Assembly: GCA_028820635.1 (NCBI GenBank)
Contig: JAPPIG010000084.1
Coordinates: 124,001 to 188,000 of the forward strand
Reading direction: 5' to 3'
Source of the DNA: Candidatus Poribacteria bacterium
GTDB lineage: Bacteria > Poribacteria > WGA-4E > WGA-3G
DNA: 64,000 nucleotides
Shown here: positions 39,726 through 50,401 of the stretch, piece by piece
How positions within the stretch are numbered: position 1 is the stretch's first letter
How the letters are laid out: each line of letters opens with the position of its first letter
Notes under the pieces: model-generated
Seen by the model: only the letters and a program-made list of their open reading frames with translations
Told to the model about the DNA's origin: nothing
Database searches by the model: none
Translations under genes and position numbers: made by a program

Positions 39726-42700
39726 ATGCTATCCCATTTACCTTATTTAAAAAAACTCATAACCAGTTTCATATTTGCAATTTTTCTTTTTGCTGTTATA
39801 AGCGCGATTGCACAGGAAATGGACGACACAAAGATTATTCAGGAGGCGATACGACATCAGAATCTTGGGTTAGCATATCTTGAAGAATCGCAACCTTCCA
39901 AAGCACTTACGGCATTTTCCACCCTTATTGAACTACTCTCCCATGAGGCAATTGGCTACGGTAACCTCGCTGTTGCCCACTTGCGGTTACAGCAAGCCGA
40001 TGCTGCAGAAGAATGGGTTAAGCGCGGCATTGATGTTGCACCGATGGATAGTCAACTACACTTCATTTTATCCGAGGTCTATCAGGTAAAAGGGCAAACT
40101 GCACAAGCCGTAGAGGCAATGAAAGAAGCAGTTCAGTTGGCGCCCGATGAATTGGAATTTCGCTATAAACTTATCCGCCACTATCTCGGACAGCGAAACA
40201 ATGCAGAAGCACAATTGAAGGCAGCTGGGCACTTGCAGGAACTTCATAACCGCTCACCCGTAAATGTTGTGGTTCTACTGAAGTTGACGCAAGCACTGCT
40301 TGAACAAGAAAAACTTAGTGATGCTGAAAAACTTTGTCAAGACTTGCTGATTTTGTTAGGAGATACCGATGCTGAAAAGTTGGTATACTTAACACAAGGG
40401 ATAGACGCAATAAAGAAAAACGACCTAAAGGCAGCCTCACGAAATATCCGGATTTTTGCGAACTTGCATCGTGCAAGTCCGCGTTATCAGCAAGGCATTG
40501 GAGAATTGGTAACCAATATCCTTGGACATCCAATAGAAACGTTTCGTCCAGGATTCAAAGCGCGAATCGCAGCAAAACAGAGTCCACCAATAAACGTGGA
40601 ATTTGTGGATGTCACCGAACAACTTGGATTACATGACTTAAATCCACTTTTAGAAAAGCCTCGCACAGTGTTTCTTCTGGACTACGATAATGACGGAAAT
40701 CTTGATCTGTATACAGCATCAAACGGTGTGATGTTATATCGGAATGCTGGCAAGTCATTTGAGCATGGTCAGATGTTTGCCGGCGATGAAAAGCATCACA
40801 TTGCAGTCACAGCTGCTGACTTGAATAAAGATGGCAAACAAGATTTCTTATTCCAATCCCCACGAATGGGAATACTTTATTACCAGCAAAAGACAGGTGC
40901 TTTTTGGGACGTATCTCGTCTTGTTGAGGCATATACAGTAGAAGAGCAAACGGATCTTCTGCTGCCCGTTGATTTTGACCACGACGGAGATCTCGATCTT
41001 CTTTCAGGGCAAACCAGCATCACGATGTATCGGAATAACGGTGATGAGGCAAAAGACCGGTTTACTGACGTAAGCGAACAAACTTTCGTGAAAACAGACG
41101 AAGCACAGCATATACCTGACGCAGCGTTCTCCGCAGATTTTGACGATGATGGTGACATTGACATCTTCATGACACATCGTAAAACCGGATGCACTCTTTA
41201 CGATAACCTCCGCCAAGGGCGTCTCCGTGCCAATACCAACGAGACAGGTATTCCACAAGATATACATTACACTGCATCTGCTATTGGTGACTATGATAAC
41301 GATGGCGACATTGATATTTTCTTAGCAACAGAGGAACGTATCCACCTTTACCTTAATAGAGGTGACGCAAGTTTTGTAGACGATCCGCGCTTAGAAGCAG
41401 GTGTGCAAAGCATACGCGCTACACTATTGAAAAACATAGATTATGATAACGACGGATTTGTTGACCTTTGGGTGAGTGGCAAAGATCGGATGTTCATGTT
41501 CAGAAACGATGGAACTGGTCGCTTTACCGAAACGAAGGGTATAATACCGATGGAGAAGGGGATCGCGGGTGCTGTAGGTGATTACGACAACGATGGTGAT
41601 TTAGACCTATTCTTTATCAACGACAAAGGGCAGCTGCGTGCATTGCAGAACAATGGCGGAAATCAAAACAACTGGATACAGGTGCGGTTAGAAGGTATTA
41701 TCACAGGAAATAACAAAGTCAATAGGAACGGAATTGGATCAAAGTTAGAGGTAAAAGTCAGTGACCTATATCAGCTGCAATATGTGTCTCAACAGGTGGC
41801 ACATTTCGGGTTAGGTGCGTTTGATGTAGCCGATGTTGTTCGTGTTGTGTGGACAAACGGTGTGCCGCAGAATGTTATCCAACCGAAGGCAAAACAACAG
41901 ATTTCAGAAAAACAGGTTTTGAAAGGTTCATGTCCGTTTTTATATGTCTATGATGGCGAGAAGTACCAATTCGTCACCGATCTGCTTTGGCGTGCTCCAC
42001 TTGGACTCGTCACCGCTATGGGGTTTGTCGCACCCGATGAGACGAAAGATTTTATAAAAATATCGGCATCTCAAATACAACCTAAATCTGGAAAATATTC
42101 TATCCAGATTACAGAGGAGTTGTGGGAAACCGCATATTTTGATATGGTTAAACTGATAGCCGTTGACCACCCAACAGATACCGATATTTTCGTAAATGAA
42201 CAGTATACTCCACCGCCATTTGCAGAATTCAAAATATATGGTGTATCGGAAAAATTATATCCAAAATCTGCTGTAAACCACAAAGGTGAAGATGTGTCTG
42301 ATGCCTTAAAAGCACCTGATTACCATTACGCTGTTGAACACACCCCCGGTCCCTATCAAGGCGTTGTAGAACCGCATGCTATTATCCTTGATCTTGGCAA
42401 TAATGTCCCTGATAATGTCCCTGTGACGCTCTACCTCAACGGATGGATATTTCCAACGGATACCAGCATCAATGTTGCCTTATCCCAAAATCCTGCAATT
42501 GCGCCTCGCTTCCCCTCCGTTGCAGTGAAAAACAAAGTTGGAAAATGGGAAACCGTGATTGATATGATTGGCATACCCGCAGGTAAAAACAAGACTATCG
42601 CTATTGATCTGACCGGCAAATTTTTGTCGGATGACCGACATGTGCGGATTCAAACTGATATGCAAATTTATTGGGATTTCGTATTTTTCACAGTTGGCGA

Positions 42701-43208
42701 GCAAAATGTTCCAATGGAAACAACAGAATTAAATCCTGATAGCGCAGACCTACATTACCGGGGCTTTTCAGAGATGTATCGCCCGAATCCACATGCACCA
42801 CACTTGTTTGACTATCAAAAGTTAACTACATCTCCACAATGGCGAGACTTGGCAGGATTTTATACCCGTTACGGCGATGTCAACCCCTTATTGCAAGCAG
42901 TTGATGATATGTACGTTATCCTCAATGCGGGAGATGAAATTACAGTTGAATTTGACGCATCACGACTGCCACCACTAAAAGATGGTTGGGTCCGGGACTT
43001 TATTCTCTATAGCGATGGGTGGGACAAAGATGGGGATATAAATACACTCACATCACAGACGGTTGAACCGCTACCGTTTCACGGTATGTCTACCTATCCA
43101 TATCCGAAAACTGAACATTATCCAGATGACGAAGCACATCAGCGGTATCGTCTTGAATATAATACACGGCGCGTAACGCATCGGTTACCACCGTTGCCGA
43201 AGGAATGA
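39726..43208 (+). CDS. TPR + FG-GAP/VCBS repeat + ASPIC/UnbV-like large exported protein
   Basis: TPR region; repeated 'DYDNDGNLDLY', 'DFDHDGDLDLL', 'DFDDDGDIDIF', 'DYDNDGDIDIF', 'DYDNDGFVDLW', 'DYDNDGDLDLF'; 'NRNGIGSKLEVKVSDLYQLQYVS...HFGLGAFDVADVVRVVWTNG' is ASPIC/UnbV-like. Confidence 0.9.
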   Translation: MLSHLPYLKKLITSFIFAIFLFAVISAIAQEMDDTKIIQEAIRHQNLGLAYLEESQPSKALTAFSTLIELLSHEAIGYGNLAVAHLRLQQADAAEEWVKRGIDVAPMDSQLHFILSEVYQVKGQTAQAVEAMKEAVQLAPDELEFRYKLIRHYLGQRNNAEAQLKAAGHLQELHNRSPVNVVVLLKLTQALLEQEKLSDAEKLCQDLLILLGDTDAEKLVYLTQGIDAIKKNDLKAASRNIRIFANLHRASPRYQQGIGELVTNILGHPIETFRPGFKARIAAKQSPPINVEFVDVTEQLGLHDLNPLLEKPRTVFLLDYDNDGNLDLYTASNGVMLYRNAGKSFEHGQMFAGDEKHHIAVTAADLNKDGKQDFLFQSPRMGILYYQQKTGAFWDVSRLVEAYTVEEQTDLLLPVDFDHDGDLDLLSGQTSITMYRNNGDEAKDRFTDVSEQTFVKTDEAQHIPDAAFSADFDDDGDIDIFMTHRKTGCTLYDNLRQGRLRANTNETGIPQDIHYTASAIGDYDNDGDIDIFLATEERIHLYLNRGDASFVDDPRLEAGVQSIRATLLKNIDYDNDGFVDLWVSGKDRMFMFRNDGTGRFTETKGIIPMEKGIAGAVGDYDNDGDLDLFFINDKGQLRALQNNGGNQNNWIQVRLEGIITGNNKVNRNGIGSKLEVKVSDLYQLQYVSQQVAHFGLGAFDVADVVRVVWTNGVPQNVIQPKAKQQISEKQVLKGSCPFLYVYDGEKYQFVTDLLWRAPLGLVTAMGFVAPDETKDFIKISASQIQPKSGKYSIQITEELWETAYFDMVKLIAVDHPTDTDIFVNEQYTPPPFAEFKIYGVSEKLYPKSAVNHKGEDVSDALKAPDYHYAVEHTPGPYQGVVEPHAIILDLGNNVPDNVPVTLYLNGWIFPTDTSINVALSQNPAIAPRFPSVAVKNKVGKWETVIDMIGIPAGKNKTIAIDLTGKFLSDDRHVRIQTDMQIYWDFVFFTVGEQNVPMETTELNPDSADLHYRGFSEMYRPNPHAPHLFDYQKLTTSPQWRDLAGFYTRYGDVNPLLQAVDDMYVILNAGDEITVEFDASRLPPLKDGWVRDFILYSDGWDKDGDINTLTSQTVEPLPFHGMSTYPYPKTEHYPDDEAHQRYRLEYNTRRVTHRLPPLPKE

Positions 43209-43215
43209 GAAACTC

Positions 43216-44448
43216 TTAAGCTTGTGTATTACGTTCAACCCGACGCAAAGGGACATATAGGCAAACGATAGCAATTACTAAAATTCCTGCCAAAACGGTA
43301 TAAGAATAGGCGTTACTTTCATATAACCAAGCTCCGAGGACGCTGTTAAAACCTGTTTTCACAAATTCTGGATGTGCTGATTTATCATACAACCAGCCAC
43401 CGAGGAGTGGCCCTAAAACACGTCCTAAACTCAAAAACGCATCCATAATCCCGATAGCCGCACCTTGCCCAATGCTGGTCTGCTTAGAAATCCATGATGT
43501 ATTCGTTGGACGGATTAGTTGATTACCGATCCCAGTAATCGTAAGATAAACGGTTAATGTGACGAAGGAGGATGCATTGAGAAAGAGCACCATGCCGAGC
43601 GCGTTTAGTAATAAACCTGCTATAATTATCCGGCGTTCTCCTATCCAGTTAATCAACCTACCGAGCAATCCACCCTGTAGAGGCACGACAATCGCACCCA
43701 TGACCATGAACATCCATCCCATTTCTTTTTGTTTATACTCCCAACCTTCTTCAATGAACAGTGGAAATGTTGTTTCCAATCCAGCGAAACTGAAGGTGGT
43801 AAAAAAGGCAACAAGGAATAGCGGAGTGAGCGAAGATTTCAATGTTGTTCTACGGAATAGTTCGCGTGGAGATATCCATTCGTGACGTTCGCCTACAACG
43901 TCTTTCTGAAGTGATTCAGGCAGCAGAACAAGCGCAAAAAGAAAAGTTAATAGTGACAACCCACCCGCAACAAAGAACGGCAAATCGTGCCGTCCCATGA
44001 CACCGCCAATTGCTGGTCCGAGAATGAAACCGAGTCCCATCGCAGCACCCATCAATCCCATGCCTTTGCCGCGTTCTTCTGATGTAGTAACATCTGCAAC
44101 ATAAGCCATGACACTGGGCAACACCGCTGCTGAAGCGATGCCAGCTGCACTCCGAGCGGCGAAAAGCCATATATACTCCTTTGCCAATCCGAAGGCAACT
44201 AAGGCAGCGGCATTCCCAAGCAAGCCAAGCAAAATTGCTGGTTTCCTGCCGTGTTTGTCTGACAGGCGACCCCAAATCGGAGCGAACAACAGCTGCATTC
44301 CAGAATAGATAGAAAGTAATATCGCAATTTTGGTGGGAGTTGCCCCAATATCTTCTGCGTAATAAGCGAGATTTGGAATGATGATGCCAAACCCGAGCAT
44401 CACAAAAAACAGGGTTAAGAACAGGAGAAGAAGTCTCGATTTTTGCAT
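43216..44448 (-). CDS. MFS transporter (drug efflux-like)
   Basis: 'FGIIIPNLAYYAEDIGATPTKIAILLSIYSGMQLLFAPIWGRLSDKHGRKPAILLGLLGNAAALVAFGLA'; 12-TM pattern with GRLSDKHGRKP. Confidence 0.92.
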   Translation of the reverse strand: MQKSRLLLLFLTLFFVMLGFGIIIPNLAYYAEDIGATPTKIAILLSIYSGMQLLFAPIWGRLSDKHGRKPAILLGLLGNAAALVAFGLAKEYIWLFAARSAAGIASAAVLPSVMAYVADVTTSEERGKGMGLMGAAMGLGFILGPAIGGVMGRHDLPFFVAGGLSLLTFLFALVLLPESLQKDVVGERHEWISPRELFRRTTLKSSLTPLFLVAFFTTFSFAGLETTFPLFIEEGWEYKQKEMGWMFMVMGAIVVPLQGGLLGRLINWIGERRIIIAGLLLNALGMVLFLNASSFVTLTVYLTITGIGNQLIRPTNTSWISKQTSIGQGAAIGIMDAFLSLGRVLGPLLGGWLYDKSAHPEFVKTGFNSVLGAWLYESNAYSYTVLAGILVIAIVCLYVPLRRVERNTQA

Positions 44449-44694
44449 TCGTAAGTTCTAAAAACGGATTCTGCACACTTGGAAAAACTGCAAGTTGGCA
44501 GTATTTATTATTATAGCAAGGCGTAGGCAGTATGTCAATATTAAACGGTATTTCGACCAGAAAACGAATTTTTTCTTGCAAATTTCGTTGTGTAAATTCA
44601 CCTTTTTTCTGCTATAATTATATCTGTAAATTAGTTGAAATCTAAACCGATTTTTTATCGTAAAATACATAAAAAGCTTAAAAGTAGGAGAACC

Positions 44695-47600
44695 ATGTCT
44701 TCCGAATTTGTCCATCTACACAACCACAGCGAATACAGTATGCTTGACGGGGCTTGCCGCATTTCAGATATGATTCAGTGGGCAGTTGAGAACAGCGCGC
44801 CCGCTGTTGCGCTCACTGACCACGGCAATATGTTCGGGGCATGGGAGTTTTACACCAAAGCACAAGAGGCGGGTGTAAATCCTATTGTCGGGTGTGAGGT
44901 ATATGTTGCTCCCGGTGACCGAAAAAAACGTGGGAAAGAACAAGGCAGCCCCTACCATTTAACACTCCTTGTAGAAAATGCGACTGGCTATCAAAACCTT
45001 CTTGAATTAGTGTCGCTCGGTTATACAGAAGGTTTCTATAGTAAACCGCGCATTGACATGGAAATCTTACGGGAATACCGCGAAGGGATTATCGCACTGA
45101 CGGGCTGTATCCAAGGACAGGTGCCACAACTCGTCGCTTCAGACAAACGGGAAGAAGGCATCCAAAACTTCAAAACCTTAATTGACATCATGGGCCCTCG
45201 TAACCTCTATGTTGAGGTGCAAAACCATTATATTGACAAGGAGCTTGAAGCGTACCCAATAATGGTTGATTTAGCAAGAGAATTTGATCTCCCTCTTGTT
45301 GGCACAAACGATTGCCATTACCTCCACAAATCCGATCACCACATGCACGATGTACTTCTCTGTATCCAAACAAAGAAAACTGTCAACGAGCAAGACAGGA
45401 TGCGATTTGATAATCATTTCTATTTTAAAGACGTTAACGAAATGCGGGAAGTGCTTAAAAATTACCCACCTGAAGCCATCAGCAACACACTTGAAATTGC
45501 TAAAAGGTGCAACCTCAAGCTTGATTATGGCAAGAGCGTGATGCCGAAATATGATGTGCCCGAAGGACATACAAATGAGAGTTACCTAAAAGAACTTTGC
45601 TACCAAGGATTGCGTGAAAAATTGGGCGGTGAACTCTCCTCGGATGTTCTCCAAAGATTGAATCATGAACTTGACATTATAAATAAAACCGGTTACCCAG
45701 GATATTTCCTGATTGTATGGGACTATGTGAAATACGCTAATGAACAGGGATATCCACTCACCGCTCGTGGTTCCGCTGCCGGTAGCCTTGTCCTGTATGC
45801 GCTCGATGTAATTACTTTCAATCCGATGGAGTATGGCTGTATCTTTGAGCGTTTTCTTAACCTTGAACGGATTAGCCCACCTGATATTGATATTGACTTT
45901 GCAGACCGCGCCCGTGATCACGTTATTGAATACCTCGTTAAAAAATATGGCCAAGACTCTGTTGGCAAGGTTGCCACCTTTGCAACCATGGGAGCAAAAG
46001 CTGCTATCAAAGATGTTGGACGCACACTTGATGTGCCTCTTGAAAATGTTAATAAACTAACGCAGTTGATTCCAAGCATCCCAGGCATTACACTTGATGA
46101 TGCCTTGGAACAAGTGCCAGAATTTCAAGCACTTGCAGAACAGCCAGAAAATAAAGAATTAATGGATCTCAGCAAATCTGTAGAAGGCATGAAACGGCAC
46201 GTCTCTTGTCATGCATCTGCTATCGTTGTTTCGAATGGACCGCTGACAGATTTTGCACCGCTATTTAAAGATAAAAATGACCAGGTTGCAACACAGTTTG
46301 AAGGCAAAACTGTTGAAAATGTTGGTATCGTCAAATTTGATTTCCTTGGTGTCCGCAGCCTCACTGAGATTCATGACTGTCTCCAAATGGTCAAGGCGAA
46401 TCATGGCATAGATTTGAAGTTAGAAGATATCCCTTTTGACGATGAAAAGACCTTTTCACTAATTAGTAGAGGACTGATTGCTGCTTTATTCCAACTGGAA
46501 ACCTCCTCAGGCATGTATAGGGTTGTTACACAACTCAAAGCGGATAACTTTGAGGATTTCGCTGCAATTCCAGCGCTTTATCGTCCAGGTCCATTAGAAA
46601 GCGGCATGATGCAACAGTTCATAGACCGAAAAAACGGATTAGAACCTGTGAGTTATCTGCATCCGTCGCTTGAAGATGCGCTCAAAAATACTTACGGTGT
46701 ATGTGTCTATCAGGAGCAGGTGATGCAGATTGCCCGTGATATGGCAGGCTTTACACTCGGTGAGGCAGATATCCTCCGCGATGCGATGGGCAAAAAGAAA
46801 TTAGATTTGATCAAATCGCAGCGAGAGAAATTCGTTGAGGGTGCCCTCAAAAATGAGATTTCTAAAAAAGATGCAGAAGAAATATACGACCTCCTTGAAC
46901 CGTTCAGTGGATACGCCTTCAACAAATCACATTCTGTCGCTTATGCTATGTTAGCTTACCGCATGGCATACCTGAAGACACACTATCCGCACGAATTTAT
47001 GGCAGCGATGATGACTGGAGAAGCAGGTGACTCATCCAAAATTACGCGTTACCGAGCTGAATGTGTCAAACTTGCTGATTTCCTTGGTGTGGAAATCAAT
47101 GTGCTTCCCCCAGATGTTAACAGTAGCAATAAGGATTTTGCAGTGGATGGCAATGATATTTGTTTTGGACTTGTGGCAGTGAAAAACGTTGGGGACAACG
47201 CAATAGATGCAATTGTGGATGCACGAAAAGAGGGCGGTTCGTTCACATCGCTGCAAGATTTCTGCGAACGCGTGGATACAAAAGTAGTCAATAAACGGTC
47301 TGTTGAAGGTCTTATTTTAAGCGGTGCTTTTGATAACCTTGAAGGACATCGGGCACAACTTCTTGAAAACTTGGAAAGTATCCTGAAAGCCGCACAAAGT
47401 GCACAAGCAGTGCGTGAACGCGGACAGATGAACCTCTTTGGAGAGGCAGAGGACATGCCGACAACAGTGGTAACGCTCGCGGCAGTAGAGGAATATGACC
47501 CTTTGGAACGGCTTAAGCTTGAAAAAGAGCAACTCGGATTTTATGTTTCCGGACACCCACTCCAGCAATACACAGACATCATTGAAAATTATACATCCGC

Positions 47601-48228
47601 AAGTACTCAAAACCTTGGCGGACATCCGATTGAGTCCACAGTTTCTGTAGCAGGAATGATTACCAGTGTTACAAATCGCACCACCAAGAAAGGGGACTCA
47701 ATGGCAATACTTGAGTTTGAGGACCTTGAGGGATCAATAGAGGTCGTTGTTTTTCCAGAGGCATACAAAAAGGCAGGCGACCTCTTTGAAGATAGAATGG
47801 TTTGGATTGAAGGGACAGTCAGAATCGATCAGAATAGGAAAACCCGAAATTCTGATGATGAAGACGAAGTAGAAGAGCGTCAGCGTCAGATACAAGCAGA
47901 TACAATTTTAGATATAGAAACTGTTGCAGCGCAACAGACATCTGCCGTTGAAGTGACAATCGCGAAATCCGATCTTGATAACCTTGAAAAACTGAAATCT
48001 CTCAAAGAGATTGCACTTGCCAATAAGGGAGAGTTACATCTAATTTTGCGTCTTATGAGTCCACGTTTTGGTGAAGTCATCACGCGATGTGGTTCCAATT
48101 ATAAGATAACGGATAAGGAAGATGTTTTCAAACAGGTGGAAAATCTATTTGGACAGAATTGCATCAAACGGAGCAATCGAACAAAACCTAAAAATGGAAA
48201 TCGCTCTACTCGAAACAGTTATGTTTAA
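44695..48228 (+). CDS. dnaE: DNA polymerase III alpha subunit
   Basis: 'FVHLHNHSEYSMLDGACRI' PHP domain; 'ISPPDIDIDFADRARDHVIEYLVKKYG'; 'GVCVYQEQVMQIARDMAGFTLGEADILRDAMGKKK'. Confidence 0.97.
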   Translation: MSSEFVHLHNHSEYSMLDGACRISDMIQWAVENSAPAVALTDHGNMFGAWEFYTKAQEAGVNPIVGCEVYVAPGDRKKRGKEQGSPYHLTLLVENATGYQNLLELVSLGYTEGFYSKPRIDMEILREYREGIIALTGCIQGQVPQLVASDKREEGIQNFKTLIDIMGPRNLYVEVQNHYIDKELEAYPIMVDLAREFDLPLVGTNDCHYLHKSDHHMHDVLLCIQTKKTVNEQDRMRFDNHFYFKDVNEMREVLKNYPPEAISNTLEIAKRCNLKLDYGKSVMPKYDVPEGHTNESYLKELCYQGLREKLGGELSSDVLQRLNHELDIINKTGYPGYFLIVWDYVKYANEQGYPLTARGSAAGSLVLYALDVITFNPMEYGCIFERFLNLERISPPDIDIDFADRARDHVIEYLVKKYGQDSVGKVATFATMGAKAAIKDVGRTLDVPLENVNKLTQLIPSIPGITLDDALEQVPEFQALAEQPENKELMDLSKSVEGMKRHVSCHASAIVVSNGPLTDFAPLFKDKNDQVATQFEGKTVENVGIVKFDFLGVRSLTEIHDCLQMVKANHGIDLKLEDIPFDDEKTFSLISRGLIAALFQLETSSGMYRVVTQLKADNFEDFAAIPALYRPGPLESGMMQQFIDRKNGLEPVSYLHPSLEDALKNTYGVCVYQEQVMQIARDMAGFTLGEADILRDAMGKKKLDLIKSQREKFVEGALKNEISKKDAEEIYDLLEPFSGYAFNKSHSVAYAMLAYRMAYLKTHYPHEFMAAMMTGEAGDSSKITRYRAECVKLADFLGVEINVLPPDVNSSNKDFAVDGNDICFGLVAVKNVGDNAIDAIVDARKEGGSFTSLQDFCERVDTKVVNKRSVEGLILSGAFDNLEGHRAQLLENLESILKAAQSAQAVRERGQMNLFGEAEDMPTTVVTLAAVEEYDPLERLKLEKEQLGFYVSGHPLQQYTDIIENYTSASTQNLGGHPIESTVSVAGMITSVTNRTTKKGDSMAILEFEDLEGSIEVVVFPEAYKKAGDLFEDRMVWIEGTVRIDQNRKTRNSDDEDEVEERQRQIQADTILDIETVAAQQTSAVEVTIAKSDLDNLEKLKSLKEIALANKGELHLILRLMSPRFGEVITRCGSNYKITDKEDVFKQVENLFGQNCIKRSNRTKPKNGNRSTRNSYV

Positions 48229-48304
48229 AAACGATCTTTAACTCAGATAGGTGTTCTCGCAGAAATATATTTTATCAGATTGTTAGTTTTCATAACGCAA
48301 TATT

Positions 48305-48371
48305 TAGCCCCAGCGGGGCGAAATGTATATAGAAAAGCGTTCTTCCATTTTTTATAGCCCCAGCGGGGCGA
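48305..48371. repeat. Two direct copies of TAGCCCCAGCGGGGCGA (family C) spaced 50 nt
   Basis: Copies at 48305-48321 and 48355-48371, each with a CCCC-AG-CGGGG self-complementary core, downstream of dnaE. Confidence 0.8.
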
Positions 48372-48450
48372 CAGGTGTATAGAAGGGTATGGATTTTCAG
48401 TCCTTTTAAAAGTATTTATACACCCAATTGGCGGGAGGAAATTCACACTT

Positions 48451-49272
48451 ATGCAGTATCGCACACTCGGCAAAACCGGACTTAGTGTTTCAGAAATCGG
48501 CTACGGCGGCGGTAGAGTCCGCCCAGAGCACGATCAAAAGTCGCTTGTCAATATGATCCATTATGCCATAGACTGTGGGCTTAACTTCATAGACACCGCG
48601 CCTAACTATGGAGGTGGATATAGCGAAACAGTTATCGGCAAAGCGATCACAGATCGCCGGGACGCATGCATCGTTGCAACGAAAACGGAGGCGTATGATC
48701 CGGATGGGATCGCAGCGGATTTGGAAGGTAGTTTACAACGACTCCGCACTGACTATATTGACGTTCTCCAATTCCATGGCGGTTGGTTTTATGCGAAAGA
48801 GACAGAACAGATTCTGAAAGGCGGCGGCTTGGAAAAATACCTCAAATTGAAGAAAGAAGGAAAGGTGCGGTTTATCGGTTTTTCTGCGGACGGTCCGTCA
48901 GGTGGCACGGAACAACTAATTGCCGCAGGTCAGTTTGATATGATGCAAATCCACTACAACCTGATGTATCAGAGTACGTGTGATACATTTGGCAGACGCG
49001 GTGTTATTCCTGATGCTGTCGCACAAGAAATGGGTATTGTGCTGATGCGCTCCACCACAAGCAACGTCTTCCAGAATCTCATGAAACACTGTTTTCCTAA
49101 CGAGATGGCGGCGGTTGATGTAGATAGTTTTCTACTCAACTATTCGCTTTCAAATCCGATGGTAAACGTTGCGCTGATGAGTCTGCAGAGTATTGACGAT
49201 GTGGACTGGACAAATGCCGTGTCGGATGATGTTGAGGCACGACTGGATCTGCGCGCAATTCATGGGAGATAA
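48451..49272 (+). CDS. Aldo/keto reductase
   Basis: 'MQYRTLGKTGLSVSEIGYGGGRVRP...CGLNFIDTAPNYGGGYSETVIGKAI...IVATKTEAYDPDG...LQRLRTDYIDVLQFHG'. Confidence 0.93.
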   Translation: MQYRTLGKTGLSVSEIGYGGGRVRPEHDQKSLVNMIHYAIDCGLNFIDTAPNYGGGYSETVIGKAITDRRDACIVATKTEAYDPDGIAADLEGSLQRLRTDYIDVLQFHGGWFYAKETEQILKGGGLEKYLKLKKEGKVRFIGFSADGPSGGTEQLIAAGQFDMMQIHYNLMYQSTCDTFGRRGVIPDAVAQEMGIVLMRSTTSNVFQNLMKHCFPNEMAAVDVDSFLLNYSLSNPMVNVALMSLQSIDDVDWTNAVSDDVEARLDLRAIHGR

Positions 49273-49281
49273 GAGGTACAA

Positions 49282-49512
49282 TTGGAACAAACACCGCAAT
49301 TTGGGTTGTGTCTTAATAATGAAGGATATCCTGCTTCTCTTGAAACTGGAAAACTTTATCGTGTGATCCCTGATGATAAAATGAAAACTCAGGGATATCT
49401 GCGAATTATAGATGAAAGTGGAGAGGAGTACGCCTATGATGCAAACCGTTTCTATCTAATTCACCTACCTACTGCAGTTGAAGAAGCATTACTTGCTGCA
49501 TCACAAGCGTAG
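49282..49512 (+). CDS. Small hypothetical protein
   Basis: TTG-start ORF directly downstream of the reductase; coding-like composition 'GLCLNNEGYPASLETGKLYRVIPDDKMKTQGYLRIIDESGEEYAYDANRFYLIHLP'. Confidence 0.6.
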   Translation: MEQTPQFGLCLNNEGYPASLETGKLYRVIPDDKMKTQGYLRIIDESGEEYAYDANRFYLIHLPTAVEEALLAASQA

Positions 49513-49540
49513 GTTCTATTTTCCTTTATTTTCAGGACAC

Positions 49541-49948
49541 CTACGGTTTTCGCGGCGGTCTCTCATCAACCGAAGCCTTCTCCTTGCTTAGCACCTCTAT
49601 GAGCCGATATTCGTACTTTCCTATATCTTGCCACTCTCCAGCGTATTCATGCAGGCTGACTTTTAGTGTATAAATAAACCCTGGCTCAAACTCAAATCCC
49701 CGTATGCCATCGTAGAAAAACTCCCACCGCTGGCTTTCCTCGTTGAATTCGAGATAGCAATCTGACCCAGAAAAACTTGGACACTCTGTTCTATAGGGAC
49801 CGATTATCAGGATCTCAGTATTCGCAGCACACCGTGTAATCCATGATCCTTTGCAAGGGCTTTTGAACTCCGAGTCTGGTCCACACCCGATGGTAAAGGA
49901 TAAGAGGATTAATGTAATTGGTAATATCAGTTTTGTTGGAGATTGCAT
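49541..49948 (-). CDS. Putative lipoprotein
   Basis: 'MQSPTKLILPITLILLSFTIGCGPDSE' lipoprotein signal peptide with lipobox SFTIGC. Confidence 0.55.
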   Translation of the reverse strand: MQSPTKLILPITLILLSFTIGCGPDSEFKSPCKGSWITRCAANTEILIIGPYRTECPSFSGSDCYLEFNEESQRWEFFYDGIRGFEFEPGFIYTLKVSLHEYAGEWQDIGKYEYRLIEVLSKEKASVDERPPRKP

Positions 49949-50257
49949 GTTTTTAACTGAAGCATTTAAGTAAACGGAATAAGTCGTTTTGGACTTAAGA
50001 AAAATTGGAAAAAGTGCGCTAAATCCTTGTGCAGAAAGGGTTTTCATAGTATAATATCGGTAAGAAAATAGGGGTATCAACCCCCTATTTGAAACGCAAA
50101 AAAGCGAGTCGCTTTTCTGGTTCACACTTATCTGATATTGTATCAGAAACTATCAGAAAAAAGCAACTCCAAAAAACAGGAGGCAGGGTTATTTAGTTTT
50201 CAGTTTTTCTACGCATTTTATTGCAAACGTTAATATTTTATAGTCGCATTGTAGGTC

Positions 50258-50330
50258 GGGTAGAGCGAAGCGAAACCCGACAATCTTAGTGTGGTAGTGC
50301 GATCATGTCGGGTTTCGCTTCGCTCTACCC
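50258..50330. repeat. 25-bp perfect inverted repeat (family B)
   Basis: GGGTAGAGCGAAGCGAAACCCGACA (50258-50282) / TGTCGGGTTTCGCTTCGCTCTACCC (50306-50330). Confidence 0.85.
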
Positions 50331-50401
50331 ATAAATCAACGGTATGAATGCCATTAGGCATTCCCCGGGTGTAAACTTAAGGATTTCTGAATATCAGAAA
50401 T

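Noticed and set aside
48305-48371. CCCCAGCGGGG as dnaE terminator
   Set aside because: Two repeats in direct orientation with no T-tract and matching a repeat-family style; a termination role cannot be excluded but was not called.
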